Shown one piece after another: positions 7,308-11,488 of a DNA stretch of 11,488 nt. Source of the DNA: Thermoplasmata archaeon (GTDB lineage: Archaea > Thermoplasmatota > Thermoplasmata > Lutacidiplasmatales > UBA184). A program made the position numbers and the translations under genes. How positions within the stretch are numbered: the first letter of the stretch is position 1; each line of letters opens with the position of its first letter. The stretch is from positions 1 through 11,488 of the forward strand of contig JASHWZ010000133.1 of NCBI GenBank assembly GCA_030043865.1, given 5' to 3'. The notes beneath the pieces were generated by a model, which searched no databases, was not told the DNA's origin, and saw nothing but the letters and a program-made list of their open reading frames with translations.

Positions 7308-7327
7308 TATTTAAAGTGGTATTTAAA
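7308..7327 (-). promoter_or_regulatory. tbp promoter with two tandem TATA boxes
   Basis: On the minus strand two identical octamers TTTAAATA (7308-7315 and 7320-7327) are separated by CCAC, giving a 12-bp period. Each is a perfect archaeal TATA element in otherwise GC-rich DNA. The proximal box is centred 24-25 nt from the TTG start of tbp, the normal box-to-+1 distance in archaea, predicting a leaderless mRNA. The distal copy could be a second promoter about 12 nt upstream or a site where TBP controls its own gene; the latter is inference. The rest of the 135-nt gap to the NUDIX stop shows nothing I can name. Confidence 0.75.
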
Positions 7328-7422
7328 TGATGCGCCGAGGATTTTCGCCGAGCCGGGCCGTCGAGCCTCCGGAATCGTCGAGCGGGGCGTCGCGGCTCGA
7401 ACGCGCGTCGGACGAACTCGCG

Positions 7423-8094
7423 CTAGCCCTGCCGACGGCTCGCGTCGGCGTCGCTGCCCCGACCGCGGGACGGGTCCGGAGCGAACGCGGGGCCGATCCG
7501 TTCGTCTTCCGCGGGCAGGCCGAAGAACTCGCGGATCACCCGGCGCGTGAACCCCCACAGGATGTGCCCGTCGTAGACCGTCGCCGGGACCTCCATCAGC
7601 CCGAGGCCGGTCTCGCGGTGGACCCGCCGGGTCGTGCCGAGCGCCGACCGCGGTAGCCAGAAGACGTGGGCCACTTCGTCCGCGCTCAGGACGGTGGGCG
7701 GATTCTTCCCTTCGCCAAGGCGCGCGGCGAACACCGCGACCCGGATCCCGAACCGGACCGCGTGCTCCGTGCTCACGTACTTCGGGGGACCCTGGAGATC
7801 GGACGGCGTCACGCCGACCTCTTCTTCGAGCTCGCGCAGCGCCGTCACTCGGAGCGAACCGTCCGATTCCTCTACGCGGCCCCCGGGGAACGCCACCTGC
7901 CCCGACGCGGGGTCCGTCGGGCGCTCCGTGCGCTCGATGAGGAGCGTCTCGACCTCGGACTCTCCGTCCCGCAGCACGATCGTCACGGCTGCCCCGGCGG
8001 TCCCGACCGGCGGGGCGTCCTCCGGAAAGCGGCCCAGCAGCGCGGCCAGCGTCGCCGGAGCCGCGCCGACCGGGGCGACCGGGCCGGACGCCAC
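7423..8094 (-). CDS. NUDIX hydrolase, CoA-pyrophosphatase-like
   Basis: A 223-residue NUDIX protein. Seen in the sequence: a UPF0035-type signature ahead of the Nudix box (LLIERTERPTD then GQVAFPGG at about 65-72), which marks the coenzyme A pyrophosphatase branch. The catalytic REL-EEEVGV part of the Nudix box follows (R87, E88, E91, E92), with the spacing variation usual for that branch. Family members cleave CoA and acyl-CoA to 3',5'-ADP and phosphopantetheine derivatives, but other nucleoside diphosphate substrates cannot be excluded. The C-terminal half keeps the aromatic LMEVPATVYDGHILWGFTRRVI segment. The last 25 or so residues are polar and probably disordered. Start is GTG at 8094, 2 nt after the stop of the 57-residue gene, so they are cotranscribed. 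CoA salvage would fit the acyl-CoA chemistry suggested by the thiolase farther right, but they are not in one unit. Confidence 0.9.
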   Translation of the reverse strand: MASGPVAPVGAAPATLAALLGRFPEDAPPVGTAGAAVTIVLRDGESEVETLLIERTERPTDPASGQVAFPGGRVEESDGSLRVTALRELEEEVGVTPSDLQGPPKYVSTEHAVRFGIRVAVFAARLGEGKNPPTVLSADEVAHVFWLPRSALGTTRRVHRETGLGLMEVPATVYDGHILWGFTRRVIREFFGLPAEDERIGPAFAPDPSRGRGSDADASRRQG

Positions 8095-8096
8095 GG

Positions 8097-8270
8097 CTAC
8101 GCCTGCCAGTCGTACGCGACTTTCTCGCGCACCGCCGTCCGGTCGGACGGATGCTCCGAGCGAGGGTCGAGCTGCTTCTCCAAGAGCGCCAGCCGGAGCC
8201 GCAGGTCGCGCAGGTCCTTCTCGAGCTGTTCGAGCCGCGCCGCCATGTCGGCGGGGTCGTCGGTCGCCAT
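8097..8270 (-). CDS. 57-residue coiled-coil protein, unknown function
   Basis: A short gene of 57 codons plus stop. The protein starts MATDDPADMAARLEQLEKDL and continues through a Leu/Arg/Glu-rich stretch (RDLRLRLALLEKQL). Leucines and other hydrophobics at heptad-like spacing over residues 9-35 predict a helix that dimerises or oligomerises. The C-terminal third is polar and ends VAYDWQA. No signal peptide or membrane segment is seen and no family is recognised. Support for the gene is its ATG at 8270, a TATA-like element 26 nt upstream, its 2-nt spacing to the NUDIX gene and the clear helical pattern. The frame continues upstream through the alpha/beta hydrolase region, but that extension is antisense-like shadow coding and is discarded. 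Confidence 0.68.
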   Translation of the reverse strand: MATDDPADMAARLEQLEKDLRDLRLRLALLEKQLDPRSEHPSDRTAVREKVAYDWQA

Positions 8271-8292
8271 CGTTCCGGAATCGCCGGGGAGC

Positions 8293-8300
8293 TTGATAAG
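8293..8300 (-). promoter_or_regulatory. TATA-like box before the 57-residue gene
   Basis: The minus strand reads CTTATCAA, the only AT-rich stretch in the 53-nt gap. It is centred about 26 nt upstream of the ATG at 8270, the position expected for a leaderless transcript. The match to consensus is partial, so the 57-residue and NUDIX genes may instead be read through from the alpha/beta hydrolase promoter. Confidence 0.35.
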
Positions 8301-8305
8301 CCCGT

Positions 8306-8323
8306 CCCCGCGAGGGAGCGGGG
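8306..8323 (-). other. perfect 6-bp hairpin directly after the alpha/beta hydrolase stop codon
   Basis: CCCCGC at 8306-8311 and GCGGGG at 8318-8323 are perfect reverse complements around a 6-nt loop, and the stem begins at the base after the TAG. No T-tract follows, so this is not a standard archaeal terminator. It might stabilise the mRNA end. A short GC stem can also arise by chance here. Confidence 0.3.
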
Positions 8324-9148
8324 CTAGGTGGCCGCGTTCGCCGAGCCGGCGCGCGCGGCCTCGGCGGCGCGGACGAACCCGGCGATCGCTTCGACGGTCT
8401 CCTTCGGTCGCTCGAGCGGCACCATGTGCCCGGTCTCGGGAAGGATGCGGATCTGCGCGCCCGGGATCGACTGGCGCAGGATCCGTCCGTGCGAAGCGTC
8501 GACCACCTGGTCGTCCATCGCCTGGACGATCAACGTCGGGATCGTGAGCGTCGGCACCCGGGCCTTCTCGTCGAACTTCGCCATCGCCTCGCTCCATCGG
8601 GTGGCGGGCCCGAGGTCCTGGCGCCGGACGGCCGCGCGCACCTGGTCGGCGAAGTCGAGGTGCGCTTCGATCCAGTCGGGGTAGTACAGGTCCTTCAGGA
8701 TGCGGAGACCGAACGCGTCCGGCCCGTCCCGTTGATAGGTCTCCGTCCACCGTTGGGCCACCGACCGGGTGTGCGAGTCGGTGTAGGCGGAGCCCGAGAT
8801 CATCACGAGCCCGCGCACTCGCTCCGGACGGTCCAGGGCTAGCCGGAGCGCGAGGAGGGCGCCCCCCGAGTGCCCGACCACGTACGCCCGATCGACGCCC
8901 TTGCGGTCGAGCAACGCGAGGAGGTCTCCCTCGTGCGCATCGAAGTCGTACGCGCCGTCCGCCGGCACGGGGCTCCTCCCGTGCCCGCGGAGGTCCGGGG
9001 CGATCACCCGGAATTCCTCGGCGAGCGCGGGGAAGACGTCGCGCCAGACCGTGTGGCTCAAGCCGACGCCGTGCAGGAGGAGGACGACCGGTCCCTGCCC
9101 TTCGTCTCGGCTGTAGAGCGACAGGACCGGCGAGGCTCCGTCGTTCAT
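8324..9148 (-). CDS. alpha/beta-fold hydrolase
   Basis: A 274-residue alpha/beta hydrolase. Seen in the sequence: the oxyanion-hole HGVGLSHTVW (H26-G27), the strand PDLRGHGRSP (51-60), and the nucleophile elbow VGHSGG with S94. The acid D212 or D213 lies in VQAMDDQVVD and the catalytic H241 in ETGHMVPLERP. The triad is therefore complete, and the length and cap region (about 125-195) are ordinary for small esterases, epoxide-hydrolase-like or meta-cleavage-product-hydrolase-like enzymes. The substrate cannot be read from sequence. There is no signal peptide, so it is cytosolic. The ATG at 9148 lies 24-25 nt from the centre of a TATA box in the divergent promoter shared with the ThiI-like gene, implying a leaderless mRNA. 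The Ala-rich C-terminus (AAEAARAGSANAAT) is a flexible tail. Confidence 0.9.
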   Translation of the reverse strand: MNDGASPVLSLYSRDEGQGPVVLLLHGVGLSHTVWRDVFPALAEEFRVIAPDLRGHGRSPVPADGAYDFDAHEGDLLALLDRKGVDRAYVVGHSGGALLALRLALDRPERVRGLVMISGSAYTDSHTRSVAQRWTETYQRDGPDAFGLRILKDLYYPDWIEAHLDFADQVRAAVRRQDLGPATRWSEAMAKFDEKARVPTLTIPTLIVQAMDDQVVDASHGRILRQSIPGAQIRILPETGHMVPLERPKETVEAIAGFVRAAEAARAGSANAAT

Positions 9149-9168
9149 GGCGCATCGACCCGCGGGCC

Positions 9169-9179
9169 GTATTTACCTC
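9169..9179 (-). promoter_or_regulatory. TATA element of the alpha/beta hydrolase promoter (left half of an inverted repeat)
   Basis: The minus strand reads GAGGTAAATAC. Its GTAAATAC part is centred 24-25 nt upstream of the ATG at 9148, the same offset seen for tbp, predicting a leaderless transcript. It is an exact 11-base inverted copy of 9208-9218. Confidence 0.6.
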
Positions 9180-9207
9180 CGTCTGGCCCCGGACCGCGCG
9201 GACGCGA

Positions 9208-9218
9208 GAGGTAAATAC
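9208..9218 (+). promoter_or_regulatory. TATA element of the ThiI-like gene promoter (right half of an inverted repeat)
   Basis: The plus strand reads GAGGTAAATAC, identical to the minus-strand element at 9169-9179 and separated from it by 28 bases. GTAAATAC is centred about 28-29 nt upstream of the ATG at 9243, giving a leaderless or few-nucleotide leader. A further partial copy, GAGGTAAA, lies at 9226-9233. That copy could instead serve as a ribosome-binding site, because GAGGT complements the archaeal 16S rRNA 3' end. Confidence 0.6.
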
Positions 9219-9242
9219 CGGGCTCGAGGTAAACCCGTTCCG

Positions 9243-9869
9243 ATGGCGCGCGGCGTGATGCTGATGAGCGGGGGCATCGACTCGCCGGTCGCGGTCCACT
9301 TCATGCTCCGGCAGGGACACGAGATCGTCGCCGTCCACATGGACAACCGGCCGTTCACCGACGACTCGCCGCTCGAGAAGGTCGTCGACCATCTCGCGCT
9401 CCTCCGCCAGCGCTACGGTCAGCCGATCCCGCTCTACGTCGTGCCGCACGGCTCGACCCAGACCACGCTGATGCGGACCACCGACCGGCACGTCGGCTGC
9501 ATCCTCTGCCGCCGGTTCATGTGGCGGTCCGCGGAGCGGATCGCCGAGCGGGAGGGGGCTACGTTCCTCGTCACCGGCGAAGCGCTCGGCCAGGTCGCGT
9601 CCCAGACCCTCTCGAACATGCACAGCGCGACCGCATCCGTCCGACTCCCGATCGTCCGCCCGCTGATCGGCTTCGACAAGCAGGAGATCGAGGCGGTCGC
9701 GAAGGAGATCGGGACCTACGGGATCTCCACGCGGCCGGGCGTCTGCTGTCAGGCGGTGCCCGACAAGCCCGCGACCCGCTCGAACCTCGTGCAGATCCTC
9801 CGGGAGGAGGAGCTGCTCGACGTCGACCAGATCATCGACGACTGCGTTCGGAAGTCCGTGATCCTGTAG
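9243..9869 (+). CDS. stand-alone ThiI-type PP-loop domain (tRNA 4-thiouridine synthase-like sulfurtransferase)
   Basis: A 208-residue protein equal to the adenylating/thiolating domain of ThiI. That enzyme activates U8 of tRNA with ATP and transfers sulfur to make 4-thiouridine. Seen in the sequence: the PP-loop SGGIDSP (9-15), the ThiI signature TGEALGQVASQTLSNM (111-126), and CCQAVPDKPAT (168-178) near the end. A CxxC pair, C86/C89 in GCILCRRFM, matches the cysteine pair that archaeal ThiI proteins use. The N-terminal ferredoxin-like and THUMP tRNA-binding domains of full ThiI are absent. The frame is open upstream to 9147, but that stretch crosses the promoter and the preceding gene's start region. 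The ATG at 9243 sits right before the first strand of the fold (MARGVMLMSGG), so it is the true start. A separate THUMP partner or a different thiolation substrate is possible. Confidence 0.87.
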   Translation: MARGVMLMSGGIDSPVAVHFMLRQGHEIVAVHMDNRPFTDDSPLEKVVDHLALLRQRYGQPIPLYVVPHGSTQTTLMRTTDRHVGCILCRRFMWRSAERIAEREGATFLVTGEALGQVASQTLSNMHSATASVRLPIVRPLIGFDKQEIEAVAKEIGTYGISTRPGVCCQAVPDKPATRSNLVQILREEELLDVDQIIDDCVRKSVIL

Positions 9870-9945
9870 CGCGGACTTCGCCGGAACGTAGCACGACCGC
9901 CAGAATCGGGAAGAAAGGGTTCGACCGGGCGCGCCCCGGCCCTGC

Positions 9946-10590
9946 TCAGAGGTACTGCTTGTCGGTGTAGCAGTAGTAGCGGCCGTACTGGGGGACGTAG
10001 GTCCCCGGCTGGCCGCAGGTGGGGCAGAACGGGACCGCGGGCGCGGCCGCCTGCATGGGGGCCGGTGCGGGGGCCGGAGCGGGCGCGGGGGCCGCCTGGG
10101 GCGGTGGCGCGCCGTACGCGGGGGGAGCCTGCGGGTACGCGGGCGGCTGTCCGCCGCCGGCCATGCCCCGCTGCGAGTTGATCAGCGGGTCGAACTTCAG
10201 GTAGGCGATCAGGAAGATGACGCCGAGGATGATCCCGAAGATGAACCCGAGGATCATCCAGAGCAACGTCTGGGACTTCGCCGCCTCGTACTGGTGCGCG
10301 TTGACCTTCGCCTCGATCGACTTCGTCTGCGTCCAGACGAGGAAGAGGAAGACGCCGGCCACGACGAAGTACACCGCACCGATCAACGCGCCCGTCTCGG
10401 CGGCGCCACAGTAGGGGTCGATCCCGGTGTACGTGCTGCAGATGCTGGCGAGGTACGCGATGTCCGCGACGTAGATGATCCCGCCGATGAGCAGGATGAT
10501 GCCGAAGATCAGCGCGAGCAGCCGCGCGATGTGAAGCATCGATTTGATGGTGTTCGCTTCGGGCGGTTCCTGGTAGTACGGTTGAGTCAC
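9946..10590 (-). CDS. three-helix membrane protein with Pro/Ala linker and C-terminal half zinc ribbon
   Basis: A 214-residue protein of unknown function. From the chosen start (GTG at 10590, MTQPYYQEPP) it has hydrophobic helices at about 18-48, 67-86 and 108-131, with two cysteines (C51, C61) in the first loop. A flexible linker (about 142-187) follows, rich in Gly, Pro, Ala, Tyr and Gln and including an alternating Ala-Pro run. The C-terminal FCPTCG...YYCYTDKQYL has C189, C192 and C207. The fourth ligand expected in this type of ribbon is replaced (T209-D210), so metal binding may be lost or may use D210. Similar multi-helix plus zinc-ribbon proteins are common in Thermoplasmatota. The start is chosen because AAGGGTGG lies 5 nt upstream. 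GTG at 10599 or ATG at 10638 would extend it, but the latter overlaps the TATA region. Confidence 0.8.
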   Translation of the reverse strand: MTQPYYQEPPEANTIKSMLHIARLLALIFGIILLIGGIIYVADIAYLASICSTYTGIDPYCGAAETGALIGAVYFVVAGVFLFLVWTQTKSIEAKVNAHQYEAAKSQTLLWMILGFIFGIILGVIFLIAYLKFDPLINSQRGMAGGGQPPAYPQAPPAYGAPPPQAAPAPAPAPAPAPMQAAAPAVPFCPTCGQPGTYVPQYGRYYCYTDKQYL

Positions 10591-10595
10591 GTTCG

Positions 10596-10603
10596 CCACC
10601 CTT
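10596..10603 (-). promoter_or_regulatory. ribosome-binding site that decides the start of the zinc-ribbon membrane protein
   Basis: The minus strand reads AAGGGTGG, whose GGTG core pairs with the archaeal 16S rRNA 3' end, 5 nt before the GTG at 10590. With the TATA box at 10639-10648 the mRNA would carry a leader of about 25 nt, so this gene looks leadered, unlike its leaderless neighbours. Confidence 0.4.
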
Positions 10604-10638
10604 GGTTGGTTGGCCGCGGACGGGCCACCCCGGTACAT

Positions 10639-10648
10639 AAATTTACCT
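10639..10648 (-). promoter_or_regulatory. TATA element of the zinc-ribbon membrane protein
   Basis: In the 160-nt gap between the divergent genes, the minus strand reads AGGTAAATTT inside the only AT-rich patch (about 10635-10653). It shares AGGTAAAT with both halves of the promoter at 9169-9218. Transcription would begin near 10614-10618. Elsewhere in this gap I see a TTGG triplet repeat (10602-10613) but no clear plus-strand TATA box for the 102-residue gene. Confidence 0.5.
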
Positions 10649-10750
10649 AAATTCGCCCGCGCGAGAACGGGGACGGTCGCCGGAAGGAGGCCCGTCGCCG
10701 AGGTACCCGAAACCTTCTGGTGGACCCGGATTTTGCGGACCCGGGCCCGA

Positions 10751-11059
10751 ATGTACCGAAAACTCCGGCTCTGCTCGAACAACGGAGGCTACGAGGCGAT
10801 TCCCGACCCTCCGCTCCGTCTGGACCTGCGGTCCGCGCGGGCCGCGCTGGAGCGGGAGGGGGTCGCCGTGGTCGACGCGCGCGTCATGCTGATCGCCGCC
10901 ACCGACCCCGAGGTGACGATCAGCCAGTCCGGGCGCCTCCTGTTCAAGACGCGGGACCCTGCGGCCGCCGAACGAGCGTTCGGACAACTCCAGCGCTGGC
11001 TCGACCTACCGGGGCGCGAGCCGGACGAGCGGGTCCCGCGGCGGGGCGGCATAGCCTAA
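10751..11059 (+). CDS. small conserved-looking protein of unknown function (102 residues)
   Basis: A 102-residue protein starting MYRKLRLCSNNGGYEAIPD. The short N-terminal stretch LCSNNGGYEAIP looks like a conserved signature; I recall similar starts in small archaeal hypothetical proteins but cannot name a family. The middle (GVAVVDARVMLIAATDPEVTIS) reads as two or three beta strands. Then QSGRLLFKTRDPAAAERAFGQLQRWL gives a turn, a strand and a helix, a pattern resembling one half-repeat of TBP-like folds (compare GSGKLVCTGARKPSDVE in the TBP of this window). That resemblance is by eye only. The last 15 residues are polar. No signal peptide or membrane segment. The ATG at 10751 is preferred over longer in-frame starts because the signature begins there. 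The next gene starts 36 nt downstream on the same strand. Confidence 0.72.
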   Translation: MYRKLRLCSNNGGYEAIPDPPLRLDLRSARAALEREGVAVVDARVMLIAATDPEVTISQSGRLLFKTRDPAAAERAFGQLQRWLDLPGREPDERVPRRGGIA

Positions 11060-11095
11060 AGTTCGGCGCCGTTCTGGATTGCTCCGGAGCGAGCG

Positions 11096-11488
11096 ATGCG
11101 CGAAACGTGGGTCGTCGGCGCCGCTTCGAACCGGTTCGGCAAGATGCAGGAGACCGGCCGGGAGGCGGCGACTCGGGTCGCGCTCGAAGCGGTGCGCCAG
11201 TCGGGCCTCGCGGCGAAGGACATCGGCTACACGTTCGTTTCGAACTGCTTCGGGCTGACCGAGAAGCAGGGCCATGTCGGCCCGCTGATCAACGGGGGTC
11301 TCGGTATCCCTGAGGTCCCGTCGTGCACGATCGAATCGGCCTGTTCCTCGTCGAGCGCCGCGTCCGTGAAGCCCCCCGCGACGTGGACGAACGCCTCGTG
11401 GAGCGCGGCGCTCGACGAGGAGCAGGCCGACTCGATCGTGCACGACGGGACCTCAGGGATCCCGAGACCCCCGTTGATCAGCGGGCCG
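11096..11488 (+). CDS. thiolase family protein (acetyl-CoA acetyltransferase-like), 5' part only; distorted at the window edge
   Basis: The start of a thiolase: MRETWVVGAASNRFGK, then EKQGHVGPLINGGLG and the nucleophile segment TIESACSS with Cys83, as in archaeal thiolases and SCP2-type thiolases. These condense or cleave acyl-CoA. In archaea close relatives often work with HMG-CoA synthase and a DUF35 protein in the mevalonate route, but none is visible here. The ATG at 11096 has GGAG 6 nt upstream and follows the 102-residue gene by 36 nt. Only about residues 1-89 (to 11362) are authentic. After that the plus strand reads SVKPPATWTNASW and further residues unlike a thiolase, because an inverted repeat begins. 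The correct continuation, AALHEAFVHVAGGFTDAAL, is found on the minus strand of the loop. The frame stays open to the edge. Confidence 0.82.
   Translation, partial: MRETWVVGAASNRFGKMQETGREAATRVALEAVRQSGLAAKDIGYTFVSNCFGLTEKQGHVGPLINGGLGIPEVPSCTIESACSSSSAASVKPPATWTNASWSAALDEEQADSIVHDGTSGIPRPPLISGP
11278..11488. repeat. large imperfect inverted repeat (85-bp arms, 41-nt loop) within the thiolase gene
   Basis: Positions 11278-11362 are the reverse complement of 11404-11488 except at three pairs: 11305/11461, 11335/11431 and 11344/11422. The loop is 11363-11403. All three differences fall in third codon positions of the thiolase frame and are synonymous. The right arm runs to the very end of the window. 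The likely origin is a fold-back or misassembly joining two variants of the same locus. A genuine inverted duplication is less likely, because it breaks the thiolase. Confidence 0.92.

Noticed and set aside
6056..7314. Long plus-strand frames antisense to tbp and the TatD-like gene
   Set aside because: They are charged R/D/V/L shadow peptides caused by codon bias opposite strongly supported genes, and no family pattern is visible.
7327..7656. Plus-strand frame starting at ATG 7327 just after a TATA-like sequence
   Set aside because: The peptide has no recognisable pattern and overlaps the NUDIX gene antisense. The AT-rich element is better explained as the tbp promoter on the minus strand.
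8097..9623. A 508-codon minus-strand open frame running through the alpha/beta hydrolase and ThiI-like genes
   Set aside because: Only its last 57 codons look like a real protein. The rest is Arg/Gly/Pro-rich and antisense or out of frame to genes with full catalytic motifs.
9927..9936. Palindrome GGGCGCGCCC between the convergent ThiI-like and membrane protein genes
   Set aside because: A 10-bp GC palindrome is likely by chance at this composition, and no T-tract makes it a terminator. A weak pyrimidine run on the minus strand at 9911-9918 is also too short to call.
1..11488. tRNA or rRNA genes, CRISPR repeats, insertion sequences, defence or toxin-antitoxin cassettes
   Set aside because: No cloverleaf-like arms, spaced direct repeats, transposase motifs or target-site duplications were seen. 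Coding genes fill nearly the whole window.

Overview
The window is a gene-dense, very GC-rich (roughly 70%) piece of an archaeal chromosome. The archaeal call is firm. There is a two-repeat TATA-binding protein, an archaeal class I CCA-adding enzyme and an Orc1/Cdc6-type AAA+ protein. Several promoters place a TATA box about 25-29 nt upstream of a start codon, which implies leaderless mRNAs. The lineage is less certain. High GC plus small membrane proteins with Pro/Ala linkers and C-terminal zinc ribbons suggest a mesophilic, soil- or sediment-type Thermoplasmatota, but this is inference. The terminal inverted repeat suggests an assembled, probably metagenomic, contig whose right end is unreliable.

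Layout, left to right: (1) the 3' end of a + strand gene with a Pro/Ala-rich acidic tail (3-92); (2) the radical SAM enzyme of the AmmeMemoRadiSam system (amrS, -); (3) divergent from it, the CCA-adding enzyme (cca, +), which meets the next gene tail to tail inside one CTAG; (4) a six-gene minus-strand unit running 7287 to 2701: tbp, a TatD-like hydrolase, tmk, an Orc1/Cdc6 paralog, lipA and a three-helix membrane protein; (5) a second minus-strand unit running 9148 to 7423: alpha/beta hydrolase, a 57-residue coiled-coil protein and a CoA-pyrophosphatase-like NUDIX hydrolase; (6) a divergent promoter (9149-9242) shared with a + strand stand-alone ThiI-type PP-loop sulfurtransferase; (7) a minus-strand three-helix membrane protein with a C-terminal half zinc ribbon; (8) on the + strand, a 102-residue conserved-looking protein of unknown function and then the 5' end of a thiolase.

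The tbp unit joins basal transcription (TBP), DNA precursor supply (Tmk), a replication-initiator-like ATPase and protein lipoylation. It starts at a promoter with two tandem TTTAAATA boxes. The rest is housekeeping: tRNA 3' end maturation, tRNA thiolation, nucleotide clean-up and acyl-CoA chemistry. No mobile element, CRISPR array, tRNA/rRNA gene or defence cassette is visible. All gaps between genes are under 300 bases; the longest is 160 nt (10591-10750).

The most notable structure is at the right edge. Positions 11278-11488 form an 85-bp inverted repeat with a 41-nt loop. The minus-strand reading of the right arm plus loop gives the true continuation of the same thiolase, so this looks like a fold-back join. 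The arms differ at three sites, all synonymous, so they appear to come from two allelic or strain variants. I did not find a new biological system. The best biological leads are the promoter architecture, the unusual Orc1/Cdc6 paralog and the 102-residue unknown.
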